Under the pieces are notes generated by a model that saw only the letters and a list, made by a program, of their open reading frames with translations, made no database searches and was not told the DNA's origin. From NCBI RefSeq assembly GCF_001428005.1, contig NZ_LMSB01000045.1, positions 124,001 to 188,000 of the forward strand: 64,000 nt of DNA, given 5' to 3'. The number at the start of each line of letters is the position of its first letter. Position 1 is the stretch's first letter. The DNA comes from Arthrobacter sp. Soil736. GTDB lineage: Bacteria > Actinomycetota > Actinomycetes > Actinomycetales > Micrococcaceae. Both the position numbers and the translations under genes were made by a program. Shown here piece by piece: positions 50,278 through 59,062 of the stretch.

Positions 50278-51104
50278 CAGAGCGGCGATTCTGCGTCGGC
50301 GGGAGCCTTGCCGTGGAAGATGGAGGTCTTGCCGGACACCGAATTGGTCCGCACCAGCATCAGCTTGGCATCCGGGCCGGCGATGGTCTGCACCTTGCCT
50401 CCTGGCAGTAAGTACTTCTGGTCATCGATCACCACGGCACCGCTGGCAGATTTGGCCACGATGTCCACGCCTACGTCGCGGGGCAGCCTGATGGTGAGGT
50501 CGCCGGACACCGAGTTGGCACCGAAGTCGTGCGTGAAGCCCTGAAGGTCGAAGCTCATGTCGCCGCTGACGGTGTTGGCGCGGATGTTGCTGAAAAGGCC
50601 CGACGCCGTGACCTCGCCGGAGACGCTCTTTGCCGTCAGGACCCCGCGGTGGTTCCGGGCGATCACCTCGCCGCTGACGGTGTTCACATGGAGGTCACCT
50701 GAGGTGCCGTCCGACATGACGGAGCCGGACACGGTATTGAGTTTGGTGTGGCCGCTGATGCCGGACACAAGTCCGTCGCCGCTGACAGTGCCGGCTTCAA
50801 CCTCGACGCCAGCCGGCACCCCGATGCTAATGACCACCGAATTGTTGCTGTTGTTGTTGACGGAGCCCATCAGGTTCTTGAACCAGCCCTGCGGGCCGTG
50901 CAGCTGGTGCCGGACCTCAAGGCGGCCATCGGCGACGGTCACGGCCAGCGGGTCGCCGTGGACCTCGGAGACCTCGATGCGGGCCACGTCCTCGTCGTGG
51001 GTGACGATGTCAAACCGGCCGCGGACAATGCCGAGCTTCAGCGACGAGACGCCGTCGACGTCGATGGTTTGGGGGCCGGTGACGGTCCACGAGTTCTCTG
51101 CCAT
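50277..51104 (-). CDS. DUF4097 beta-repeat protein
   Basis: A 275-residue protein made of repeated short beta units with a V-S/A-S-G-x-V/M pattern (NTVSGSVMSDGTSG, KSVSGEVTASG, NTVSGDMSF, NSVSGDLTIRL, KSASGAVVIDD), as in DUF4097/LiaI-like right-handed repeat proteins. No signal peptide. Partner PadR gene overlaps its 3' end. The pairing is common in Actinobacteria. GAGGAATC precedes the ATG. Function unknown; stress or envelope sensing is a common guess for the family. Confidence 0.88.
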   Translation of the reverse strand: MAENSWTVTGPQTIDVDGVSSLKLGIVRGRFDIVTHDEDVARIEVSEVHGDPLAVTVADGRLEVRHQLHGPQGWFKNLMGSVNNNSNNSVVISIGVPAGVEVEAGTVSGDGLVSGISGHTKLNTVSGSVMSDGTSGDLHVNTVSGEVIARNHRGVLTAKSVSGEVTASGLFSNIRANTVSGDMSFDLQGFTHDFGANSVSGDLTIRLPRDVGVDIVAKSASGAVVIDDQKYLLPGGKVQTIAGPDAKLMLVRTNSVSGKTSIFHGKAPADAESPL

Positions 51105-51114
51105 GATTCCTCCG

Positions 51115-51183
51115 CTTGCGATATATCGTGACTGTCAGATCACGATATATCGCAAGAAGCGGAAGATCAAGATATATCGCGAG
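51115..51183 (-). promoter_or_regulatory. Triple operator for the PadR/DUF4097 operon
   Basis: CTTGCGATATATCGTGA (51115-51131) is a perfect inverted repeat of TCACGATATATCGCAAG (51140-51156) across 8 bases, and a third half-site GATATATCGCGAG follows at 51171-51183. They lie just upstream of the DUF4097 ribosome site, between it and the SGNH gene. Bound PadR would block this promoter. Confidence 0.8.
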
Positions 51184-51193
51184 TAGTTTTTGG

Positions 51194-51793
51194 CTACTCG
51201 GGCGCGTCCATCCCCAGCCACTGGAACCAGCCGCGGTGCAGGACGAGCCATGCCATTAGCCCGTAGCCGGCCTGGCCCGGGGTGCCGCCGTTGGCCGCAA
51301 GGTCCTGGCGCCACTGCTCGTGGTTGAGCAGCGGCGAAAAGGTGTCCACGTAGAGGTGCTTGCGCCGCGTGGTGACGTCGGCGAAGGCCGTGTTCAGTTC
51401 CTCCAGCCGGCGGTTCTGCACCGGATCCAGGGTGGGCGGCGGCCCGACGACGAAGACTTCGAGCCGTTTCTGCGTGGCGGAATCGAGGATATTGGCCAGA
51501 TTCAGCCTGCTCCGCGCCGTGGACAGCCCGAACTCTATGTCCCGCCCTGACAGCCCGATGACCAGGCGGTTCTCGTAAAGGTCGCTGAACCGACGGCCTG
51601 TTTCCTCCAGCCACCGCGCCGCGAGGCCTTCGGTGCCTTCCTGGGGGCAGGGAAGGGCATAGCTTTCAACCGTCAAGCCGTCCTGCGGAGTGCGGGCCAG
51701 CACGCGGCCCAGCCAGCCCAGGGCCCGGGGGTCCCCGAGTCCGGCCAGCAGCTCATCTCCAACAGCTGCAATGCGCAGCATCCTGTCTTCCAC
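51194..51793 (-). CDS. SGNH/GDSL-type hydrolase-like protein
   Basis: A 199-residue protein. IAAVGDELLAGLGDPRALGWLG resembles the GDS block with the Ser replaced by Glu, YENRLVIGLSGRDIEFG stands where SGNH enzymes have GxND, and YVDTFSPLLNHEQW plus a C-terminal NGGTPGQAGY block (in place of DGxHP) complete the fold. The altered catalytic residues suggest either a changed or a lost hydrolase activity. GTG 51793 has GAGG eight bases upstream; ATG 51781 is an alternative. It shares the gap with the PadR operator, which it could also respond to as it is immediately upstream on the same strand. Confidence 0.7.
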   Translation of the reverse strand: MEDRMLRIAAVGDELLAGLGDPRALGWLGRVLARTPQDGLTVESYALPCPQEGTEGLAARWLEETGRRFSDLYENRLVIGLSGRDIEFGLSTARSRLNLANILDSATQKRLEVFVVGPPPTLDPVQNRRLEELNTAFADVTTRRKHLYVDTFSPLLNHEQWRQDLAANGGTPGQAGYGLMAWLVLHRGWFQWLGMDAPE

Positions 51794-51904
51794 TACTACC
51801 TCTTCACCTATTTGGAGGGCGCGCCCCGGATACGGACCAATTCCGTACGGCGGTGCAATCCGCAGCCTGCGCCGGCGTCCTGCCTGTGTCCATTAACTCA
51901 CGCC

Positions 51905-51960
51905 GATTAAACAGAACTGCCCGGCTGAAACGGTATGTCACCGTCCGGCCGGGCAGCTGC
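51905..51960 (-). terminator. Terminator of kgd
   Basis: On the minus strand CTGCCCGGC (51956-51948) pairs with GCCGGGCAG (51925-51917), with an inner CGGTGACATACCG stem, followed by TTCTGTTT. It begins about 10 bases after the kgd stop. Confidence 0.65.
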
Positions 51961-51964
51961 TCTG

Positions 51965-54900
51965 CTACTTACGCGCGAATGCCTGCTTCAGGAGTACATC
52001 CTGCTCGGCGGCGTGGCGCTTCATGGAGCCGGCAGCGGTTGATGCCGACGCCGGGCGGGAGACCAGGCGAACGTGGCGGTCCAGCGCCGCCGGGAGGTTC
52101 AGGCCCATGAACGGCCACGGACCCTGGTTCGCGGGTTCGTCCTGCGCCCACACCACTTCGGCGTTGGGGTACTTGGCCAGCTCGGCTTTGATTTCCTCCT
52201 GGGGCAGCGGGTACAGCTGCTCCACGCGGACGATCGCCGTCGTCGTGTCATCCGTCTTCTGCCGCGTGGACAGGAGGTCGTAGTAGAGGCGTCCCGAGAC
52301 CAGGAGAACGCGTTCGACGGCGTCCGCCGGCAGCTGCTCATGGTCACCGATGACGGGCCTGAAGCCGCCGTTGGTGAAGTCCTCCACGGATGAAGCGGCA
52401 GCCCTGAGGCGCAGCAGCTGCTTCGGGGTGAAGATGATCAGCGGCTTGCGCGGACGGCTGTACGCCTGGCGGCGCAGGAGGTGGAAGTGCGATGCCGCGG
52501 TGGTGGGATTGGCCACGACCATGTTTTCCTCGGCACACAGCTGAAGGAAGCGTTCGATGCGTGCTGAGGTGTGGTCGGGTCCCTGGCCCTCGTGGCCGTG
52601 CGGCAGCATCAGGACGAGCGACGAACGCTGGCCCCACTTCTGCTCTGCGGACGAGATGAACTCATCGATGATGGTCTGTGCGCCGTTGACGAAGTCGCCG
52701 AACTGCGCCTCCCACAGCACCAGGGCATCCGGGCGCTCCACCGAGTAGCCGTATTCGAAGCCCATGGCTGCGTATTCGGACAGCAGGGAGTCGTAGATCC
52801 ACAGTTTGGCCTGGTCTTCCGAGAGGTGGCCCAAGGGAGTCCACTCGTTGCCCGTGGCGCGGTCGTGGAAGACTGCGTGGCGCTGCACGAAGGTGCCGCG
52901 GCGGGAGTCCTGGCCGGCGAGCCGGACGGGGACACCCTCCATGACGAGCGAACCGAAGGCCGCAAGTTCGCCGAAGCCCCAGTCGATGCCGCCCTCGCGG
53001 GACATCTGCTCACGCTTCTCCAGCAGCTGCTTGAGCTTGGCGTGCACCGTGAAGCCCTCCGGAATGTCCAGGTGGGCCTTGCCGATGCGGGCCAGCGTGT
53101 CCGCTGAAATTGCGGTGGACGCCGGAGCGTTCGTGCCGGAGTCCGACTGCTGTGCCTGGGGCCGCTCGATGTCGGAGACGGCCGCGGAGTCAGCAGTGAT
53201 GATCGGAATGGGCGAGGTCTGCGCCGCATGGGTTTCGGCGAAGACACGCTCGAGGCGTTCCTGGTAGTCGCGGAGCAGCTGCTCTGCTTCTTCCTCGGTG
53301 ATGTCGCCGCGGCCGATCAGCGATTCGGTGTAGAGCTTGCGGACGGAGCGCTTGGCCTCGATGAGGTTGTACATGAGCGGCTGCGTCATCGAGGGGTCGT
53401 CGCCCTCGTTGTGGCCGCGGCGCCGGTAGCAGACCATGTCGATGACAACGTCCTTGTGGAACCGCTGACGGAACTCATAGGCGAGCTGGCCGATGCGGAC
53501 CACTGCTTCAGGATCGTCGCCGTTCACGTGGAACACCGGAGCCTGGATCATCTTGGCGACGTCCGTGGAGTAGGTGGACGAACGCGAAGCCGACGGGGCG
53601 GTGGTGAAGCCGACCTGGTTGTTGACCACGACGTGGATGGTGCCGCCCGTGCGGTAGCCCCGCAACTGGGAAAGGTTAAGCGTTTCGGCCACAACGCCCT
53701 GGCCCGCGAACGCTGCGTCACCGTGCACCATGATGGGCAGCACGGGGAAGGCCTCGCCTTCGTCCAGGCGGTCCTGCTTGGCCCGCACGATGCCCTCCAG
53801 CACGGAGTCCACCGCCTCGAGGTGCGAAGGGTTGGCAGCCAGGTAGACCTTGGTCTCCTTGCCGCTGTCCGAAGTGAACGTGCCCTCGGTGCCCAGGTGG
53901 TACTTGACGTCGCCGGAACCCTGCACGGAGCGGGGATCCTGGGTGCCCTCGAATTCACGGAAGACCTGCGCGTAGGTCTTGCCCGCGATGTTGGTGAGCA
54001 CGTTGAGGCGGCCGCGGTGGGCCATGCCAATGGCGACCTCGTCCAGACCGTCGTCGGCGGCGTCGGAGATGATGGCGTCAAGCAGCGGGATCAGGGACTC
54101 GCCGCCCTCAAGTGAGAAGCGTTTCTGGCCGACGAACTTGGTCTGCAGGAAGGTCTCGAACGCCTCTGCGGCGTTGAGCTTGGAGACGATCCGGAGCTGC
54201 TCTTCACGGCTCGGCTTGGAGTACGGGTGCTCCAGCTGGTCCTGGAACCACTTGCGCTCGGCCGGCTCCTGGATGTGCATGTACTCGATGCCCGTGGTGC
54301 GGCAGTAGGCGTCGCGGAGCACTCCGAGGATGTCGCGGAACGCCAGCATGGGCTTGCCGCCGAAGCCGCCGGTGGGCCATTCCCGGTCCAGGTCCCACAG
54401 CGTCAGGCCATAGGTGAGGACGTCGAGGTCAGGATGCTTGCGCTGGACGTACTCCAGCGGATCGGTGTCCGCCATGAGGTGGCCGCGCACGCGGTAGGAG
54501 TGGATCAGCTGCTGGATCCTGGCGACCTTGTTGATCTGGTCGGACGGGTCCACCTGAAGGTCCGGGCTCCAGCGCACAGGCTCGTAGGGGATGCGCAGGG
54601 ACTCGAAGATCTCGTCGTAGAAGTCCTGGGCACCCAGGAGGAGCTGGTGGACCAGCTTGAGGAACTCGCCGCTGCCTGCACCCTGGATGACGCGGTGGTC
54701 ATAGGTGGACGTCAGCGTGAGCACCTTGCTGATGGCGTTGTGCGCGATGATCTTCTCGCTGGCACCCTGGAATTCCGCGGGGTAGTCCAGTGCGCCGACG
54801 CCGATGATGGCGGCCTGGCCCTTGGAAAGGCGGGGAACGGAGTGAACCGTGCCGATGCCGCCTGGGTTGGTCAGGGACACGGTGGTGCCGGCGTGGTCGT

Positions 54901-55786
54901 CCGCCGTCAGCTTGCCGCTGCGGGCCCTCTTGATGAGGTCCTCGTAGGTGTGCCAGAACTCGGAGAAGTTGAGAGTTTCCGCCTTCTTGATGTTCGGGAC
55001 CATGAGCAGGCGCGTGCCGTCAGGCTTCGGCATGTCGATGGCGATACCGAAATTGACGTGGGCGGGCTGGACGGAGACAGGCTTGCCGTCCACCTCGTCG
55101 TAGTACACGTTCATGGAAGGGAACTGGGAAAGCGCCCGGATGACGGCGTAGCCGATCAGATGGGTGAACGAGACCTTGCCGCCGCGCGCACGGGCCAGGT
55201 TGGAGTTGATGACAACGCGGTTGTCGATCAGGAGCTTCGCCGGAATGGCCCGGACGCTTGTGGCGGTCGGCACTTCGAGGCTGGTGACCATGTTCGAGGC
55301 GATGGCCTTGGCCGGTCCGCGGAGGACCGAGACAACATCTTCCTCGGGCGCGGTGGGCGCCTTGACGTTCTTCGGAAGCTGCGCCGGAATGGGCTGGGCG
55401 CCGGTGCCCGCCTCGGTCTTCTTCGCGCCGTCGCGGGCCACCGTTGCGGGGGCCTTCTTGGCGGGTGCGGCAGGGGCGGCGGCCGGCGACGTTGCCGGTG
55501 GTGCCGCAGGTGCCTGTCCCGCGGGGGTGGCAGCAGCCGGGGCCTTGGAAGGCACCGGCGGAGTAACAACGGGCATCTCGCGCGTGGCCGGATTGGTCGT
55601 CGCGGATGTCACATTCGGCACCCCGTTGGAAGTCGGACCGCTACCACTGTCAAAGGATTCGAACAGGGGCCACCATTTAGCATCGACCGTATTCTTGTCC
55701 TGCTGGTAACGCTCGTACAGTTCGTCAACGAGCCACTCGTTTCCGCCAAATTCCTCTGGTAGACGGTGGCTAGGCTGCTCTGGCAC
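51965..55786 (-). CDS. kgd: Multifunctional 2-oxoglutarate dehydrogenase/decarboxylase, E2-E1 fusion (Kgd)
   Basis: A 1273-residue TCA-cycle enzyme. The N-terminal helical segment (HRLPEEFGGNEWLVDELYERYQ) is followed by an Ala/Pro/Lys linker (about 85-170), an E2 acyltransferase domain with the DHRVIQGAGSG catalytic motif, then the ThDP-dependent E1 part (GMAHRGRLNVL, GDAAFAGQGVVAETL, VVNNQVGFTT) and a C-terminal transketolase domain. There is no lipoyl domain, as in mycobacterial Kgd, so it works with lipoyl groups from another protein. GTG 55786 was preferred, with AGAGG upstream; the earlier reading to 55921 lies in the leader. Confidence 0.95.
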   Translation of the reverse strand: MPEQPSHRLPEEFGGNEWLVDELYERYQQDKNTVDAKWWPLFESFDSGSGPTSNGVPNVTSATTNPATREMPVVTPPVPSKAPAAATPAGQAPAAPPATSPAAAPAAPAKKAPATVARDGAKKTEAGTGAQPIPAQLPKNVKAPTAPEEDVVSVLRGPAKAIASNMVTSLEVPTATSVRAIPAKLLIDNRVVINSNLARARGGKVSFTHLIGYAVIRALSQFPSMNVYYDEVDGKPVSVQPAHVNFGIAIDMPKPDGTRLLMVPNIKKAETLNFSEFWHTYEDLIKRARSGKLTADDHAGTTVSLTNPGGIGTVHSVPRLSKGQAAIIGVGALDYPAEFQGASEKIIAHNAISKVLTLTSTYDHRVIQGAGSGEFLKLVHQLLLGAQDFYDEIFESLRIPYEPVRWSPDLQVDPSDQINKVARIQQLIHSYRVRGHLMADTDPLEYVQRKHPDLDVLTYGLTLWDLDREWPTGGFGGKPMLAFRDILGVLRDAYCRTTGIEYMHIQEPAERKWFQDQLEHPYSKPSREEQLRIVSKLNAAEAFETFLQTKFVGQKRFSLEGGESLIPLLDAIISDAADDGLDEVAIGMAHRGRLNVLTNIAGKTYAQVFREFEGTQDPRSVQGSGDVKYHLGTEGTFTSDSGKETKVYLAANPSHLEAVDSVLEGIVRAKQDRLDEGEAFPVLPIMVHGDAAFAGQGVVAETLNLSQLRGYRTGGTIHVVVNNQVGFTTAPSASRSSTYSTDVAKMIQAPVFHVNGDDPEAVVRIGQLAYEFRQRFHKDVVIDMVCYRRRGHNEGDDPSMTQPLMYNLIEAKRSVRKLYTESLIGRGDITEEEAEQLLRDYQERLERVFAETHAAQTSPIPIITADSAAVSDIERPQAQQSDSGTNAPASTAISADTLARIGKAHLDIPEGFTVHAKLKQLLEKREQMSREGGIDWGFGELAAFGSLVMEGVPVRLAGQDSRRGTFVQRHAVFHDRATGNEWTPLGHLSEDQAKLWIYDSLLSEYAAMGFEYGYSVERPDALVLWEAQFGDFVNGAQTIIDEFISSAEQKWGQRSSLVLMLPHGHEGQGPDHTSARIERFLQLCAEENMVVANPTTAASHFHLLRRQAYSRPRKPLIIFTPKQLLRLRAAASSVEDFTNGGFRPVIGDHEQLPADAVERVLLVSGRLYYDLLSTRQKTDDTTTAIVRVEQLYPLPQEEIKAELAKYPNAEVVWAQDEPANQGPWPFMGLNLPAALDRHVRLVSRPASASTAAGSMKRHAAEQDVLLKQAFARK

Positions 55787-55890
55787 TTGAAATACGCCTC
55801 TTCCATGAGTTTGAATTCCCTCTGGTCGCCAAGGTGCCACGGCACAACAATCGAACCAGTTTCTGTGTCCTATGAACCCAGACCTCTGCC

Positions 55891-55921
55891 AGTCTAGTGA
55901 CCGTTCCGGCTTAACTGCCAA
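55891..55921 (-). promoter_or_regulatory. Putative kgd promoter
   Basis: TTGGCA (-35, 55921-55916), a 19-base spacer, and TAGACT (-10, 55896-55891) on the minus strand. Predicted leader is about 100 bases. The spacer is a little long. Confidence 0.45.
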
Positions 55922-56355
55922 TAAGGGTGACTCAAATCATGTACTGGCCGAATTGTGGCTTGAGGGTGGCCCAAATCCGGGGGTGAGAGCGCTTTTCCGC
56001 CAGCCATGAACTTGGCTCCGGGCACGCCTTCAATGACCTCGGGCGCCGGTCGGCCGGGGCGCAGTGCGCACCACCGCGGGCGACGGCGCTCCTGTAGACT
56101 GCAATTCTTATGGACAGTAAATCTAGGTGCCGGCCTGGGGGCTGTCAGCGGAGCAGAACCAGCGCCGCACAGCCCACCCGCAGAGCCGGCAATCCCCGTT
56201 CACGTTCCCGCCAATGTCCGCCGCTTCACCCCGCCGGGACTTCCCGGGACACGGGCCAGGCCTCGGCCGACCATCCTCCGCCTGGCAGTTTCACCGGCAT
56301 TCCCTCGCCCGCCAGCTGCCCGCGCAGGCCCCTCAGTACCTCGGCAGGCTGCTAA
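55922..56355 (+). other. Long leader/intergenic region with possible 81-codon leader ORF
   Basis: The gap between kgd and the CBS protein gene has no recognised gene. TAGACT at 56095-56100 is followed 9 bases later by ATG 56110, which opens an 81-codon frame (MDSKSRCRPGGCQRSRTS...) whose TAA (56353-56355) abuts the next ATG. Its composition (many Arg, Pro, Ser) and mixed third-codon bases are not typical of a protein gene here, so it may be only an untranslated leader. Confidence 0.25.
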
Positions 56356-57855
56356 ATGGAGTGGCTTCTTCTCGCCGCAGGGTTCCTGCTGATCTTCGGC
56401 ACCGGCTTCTTCGTCGCCGTCGAATTTTCCCTCATAGCGCTCGACCAGCCAACAGTGCAGCGCGCCGTTGATGACGGCGACACCGCCGCAGTTCCGCTGC
56501 TCAAGTGCCTCAAATCCCTCTCCACCCAGCTCTCCAGCTGCCAGCTCGGCATCACGATGACAACCCTGCTGACCGGCTACGTCATGGAACCGTCGCTGGG
56601 CGCGCTCCTGGAAGCGCCGCTGGCCCTGATCGGTCTTCCGGAAGCGATGGCCGGATCTGTCTCCCTGGTACTCGCCATGGGGATCGCGACCCTGCTATCC
56701 ATGCTGCTCGGCGAACTGGTCCCGAAGAACATGGCGATCGCGCTGGCGTTCCGCGTCGGCCGGGCCGTGGCGCGGCCCCAGCTGATGTTCACAACCATCT
56801 TCAAGCCGGCCATCATTCTCCTCAACGGTTTTTCGAACAAAGTGCTCAATGTCTTCGGACTCGAAGCGAAGGAAGAAATCTCCGGGGCGCGGACGCCGGC
56901 CGAGCTGGCGTCCCTGGTGCGCAGGTCCGCAGCCATGGGAACCCTGGACGCGGGAACGGCGAACTTCATCGCCCGGACCCTGAACTTCTCGGGCCGCACG
57001 GCCGCCGATGTGATGACGCCCCGCATCCGGGTCGAGACCATCGACGCGGACCAGCCCGTGTCGGACATCCTCGACGCCGCCCGCCGCACCGGATACTCCC
57101 GTTTTCCCGTGATCGGCGATTCCACTGACGATATCCGCGGGCTGGTGCACGTCAAGAAGGCGATTGCCGTTCCATCGAACCGGCGGTCCAAGCTGGAGGC
57201 GGGCGCAATCATGACTGATGTTCTCCGGGTGCCGGAAACCATCCACCTCGATGCCCTGCTGGCCGAACTTCGGGAAGGCAACCTGCAGCTCGCTGTGGTG
57301 CTGGACGAATACGGCGGAACTGCCGGAATTGCCACGCTGGAGGACCTCGTCGAGGAAATCGTGGGCGAGGTGGCGGACGAACACGACAAGGTCCGGCCCG
57401 GCCTGCTGCAGAGTGCCTCGGGTGACTGGTATTTCCCGGGCTTGCTGCGACCGGATGAACTGTCCGAACAGATTCCCGGACTCAGTGTCCCGGACGAAGC
57501 GGCCTACGAAACGGTGGGCGGCTACGTCATGAGCGAGCTTGGGCGCATCGCCTCGGTGGGGGACACAGTGAAGGTTGGCGGCGGAACCCTGAGCGTCACC
57601 CGGATGGACGGCCGCCGCATCGACCGGATCTGCTTCAAGCCGGACCGCGAACCTGGCGACGTCACGGCAGGGGAGTCCTTCGCAGAGAAGTCCTCTGCAG
57701 AGACCGGTTCCTCCAGGAACGGCTCGGCCAGGAACGGCTCCTCCCGGAAAGGGTCCGCGCGCAAGGCGCCGTCCCGGAACGCTTCGCCGAAGAACGGCTC
57801 GTCCCGGAACGCTTCAACCAAGAACACGTCGGCCACGAACGGCGGCGCGGCATGA
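56356..57855 (+). CDS. DUF21/CBS/CorC-domain membrane protein 1 (hemolysin-C/CorB type)
   Basis: A 499-residue protein. Residues 1-180 form the DUF21 membrane domain (FVAVEFSLIALDQPTVQRAV, TGYVMEPSLGALL, LGELVPKNMAI), then two CBS domains (DVMTPRIRVETIDADQPVSDIL, GYSRFPVIGDS; IMTDVLRVPETIHLDALLAEL, VLDEYGGTAGIATLEDLVEEIVGE) and a CorC/HlyC domain (DWYFPGLLRPDEL to RIDRICFK). After about 430 comes a Ser/Asn/Lys/Arg-rich low-complexity tail of ~65 residues. CorB/CNNM relatives carry out Mg2+ or other cation efflux. The ATG has no good ribosome site. Coupled to the second copy by ATGA. Confidence 0.9.
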   Translation: MEWLLLAAGFLLIFGTGFFVAVEFSLIALDQPTVQRAVDDGDTAAVPLLKCLKSLSTQLSSCQLGITMTTLLTGYVMEPSLGALLEAPLALIGLPEAMAGSVSLVLAMGIATLLSMLLGELVPKNMAIALAFRVGRAVARPQLMFTTIFKPAIILLNGFSNKVLNVFGLEAKEEISGARTPAELASLVRRSAAMGTLDAGTANFIARTLNFSGRTAADVMTPRIRVETIDADQPVSDILDAARRTGYSRFPVIGDSTDDIRGLVHVKKAIAVPSNRRSKLEAGAIMTDVLRVPETIHLDALLAELREGNLQLAVVLDEYGGTAGIATLEDLVEEIVGEVADEHDKVRPGLLQSASGDWYFPGLLRPDELSEQIPGLSVPDEAAYETVGGYVMSELGRIASVGDTVKVGGGTLSVTRMDGRRIDRICFKPDREPGDVTAGESFAEKSSAETGSSRNGSARNGSSRKGSARKAPSRNASPKNGSSRNASTKNTSATNGGAA

Positions 57856-58922
57856 GTGACTGGGTAGGAATTTTCTGGCTGGTGCTGCTGCTCATCGGGA
57901 ACGCCTTCTTCGTCGCGGCCGAGTTTGCGGTCATGTCCGCACGGCGAAGCCAGATCGAGCCGCTGGCTGACTCCGGATCCCTGCGCGCCCACACCACGTT
58001 GCGGGCCATGGAGAATGTCTCGTTGATGCTTGCCTGCGCACAGTTGGGCATCACGGTCTGTTCACTGCTGATCCTGCTGGTAGCGGAGCCGGCCATCCAC
58101 CACCTGCTGGCTGTTCCCTTGGCGGCACTCGGAGTGCCCATGGAAATCGCCGACGTCGCCGCGTTCGGGGTTGCGCTGATGGTGGTCACGTTCCTGCACG
58201 TGACCTTCGGGGAGATGGTGCCGAAGAACATTTCCGTCTCGGTCGCGGACAAGGCGGCCCTGCTCCTGGCTCCACCCCTGATGTTCGTCGCGCGCATCGT
58301 GAACCCGGTGATTGTTGCGCTGAACTGGTCCGCGAACCACATCCTCAAGCTCATGCGGATCGAGCCGAAGGACGAGGTCAACTCCTCCTTTACCCTCGAG
58401 GAGGTCCAGTCAATCGTGCAGGAGTCCACCCGGCACGGGCTGGTGGATGATGATGCCGGCCTCATCACCGGCGCGCTCGAGTTTTCGGACCACACGGCCG
58501 AGGACGTCATGGTCCCGCTGGAGCGGCTGGTCATGCTCAAAACCTCCGCCACCCCGCTGGAGTTTGAAAAGGCCGTGAGCCGTACCGGATTCTCCCGGTT
58601 CCCGATGGTGGATGAGGACGGAATGCTGGCCGGCTACCTGCACATCAAGGACGTGCTGTCGATTCCCGACTCGGGCTATCAGCATCCCATTGCCGAAAGC
58701 CGGATCCGGTCGCTGGCCAACCTCTCGCGTGGCGACGAGATAGAAAATGCGATGTCCGTCATGCAGCGCACCGGCTCCCACCTGGCCCGTGTGATCGGAC
58801 CCCATGGCCAGACAGAGGGCGTGCTGTTCCTTGAAGACGTGATCGAGCAGCTGGTGGGCGAGATCCGCGATGCAACGCAGGCCAAGGGGATACGCAGGCT
58901 GGGCGAGCCCGACGGCGAATAG
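57852..58922 (+). CDS. DUF21/CBS-domain membrane protein 2
   Basis: A 356-residue protein with the same DUF21 domain (GNAFFVAAEFAVMSARRSQIEPLA, LGITVCSLL, FGEMVPKNISV) and two CBS domains (EDVMVPLERLVMLKTSATPLEF, GFSRFPMVDEDGMLAGYLHIKDVL; GSHLARVIGPHGQTEGVLFLEDVIEQLVGEIRDA). It lacks the CorC domain, as is typical for the second of such actinobacterial pairs, so the two may form a heteromer. The stop is followed by a hairpin and the Zur box. Confidence 0.9.
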   Translation: MSDWVGIFWLVLLLIGNAFFVAAEFAVMSARRSQIEPLADSGSLRAHTTLRAMENVSLMLACAQLGITVCSLLILLVAEPAIHHLLAVPLAALGVPMEIADVAAFGVALMVVTFLHVTFGEMVPKNISVSVADKAALLLAPPLMFVARIVNPVIVALNWSANHILKLMRIEPKDEVNSSFTLEEVQSIVQESTRHGLVDDDAGLITGALEFSDHTAEDVMVPLERLVMLKTSATPLEFEKAVSRTGFSRFPMVDEDGMLAGYLHIKDVLSIPDSGYQHPIAESRIRSLANLSRGDEIENAMSVMQRTGSHLARVIGPHGQTEGVLFLEDVIEQLVGEIRDATQAKGIRRLGEPDGE

Positions 58923-58936
58923 CAGGGCACGCTTAC

Positions 58937-58970
58937 GCGGCGGCGGGGGACAGCAGTCCCTCGCCGCCGC
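58937..58970 (+). terminator. Hairpin after the CBS protein pair
   Basis: GCGGCGGCG (58937-58945) pairs with CGCCGCCGC (58962-58970), extended inward by a G-T wobble and GGGA/TCCC, loop CAGCAG. There is no long T run, so termination efficiency is uncertain. Confidence 0.5.
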
Positions 58971-58978
58971 CCAGTTCT

Positions 58979-58999
58979 AAATAGGAATCATTCCCATTT
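58979..58999 (+). promoter_or_regulatory. Zur box upstream of znuA
   Basis: AAATaGGAATcATTCCcATTT, a near-perfect palindrome with GGAAT-C-ATTCC core, resembling actinobacterial zinc-uptake-regulator operators (TGAAAATCATTTTCA type). It lies 63 bases before znuA and so overlaps its likely promoter. Confidence 0.75.
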
Positions 59000-59062
59000 A
59001 GCGTTACACTCGGTACGTTGCTGATCCCGCAAAATGCCGTTCCCAGAACTGAGGTTTTCTCC

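Noticed and set aside
54227..55762. 511-codon open frame opposite kgd
   Set aside because: Antisense shadow of a well-conserved enzyme.
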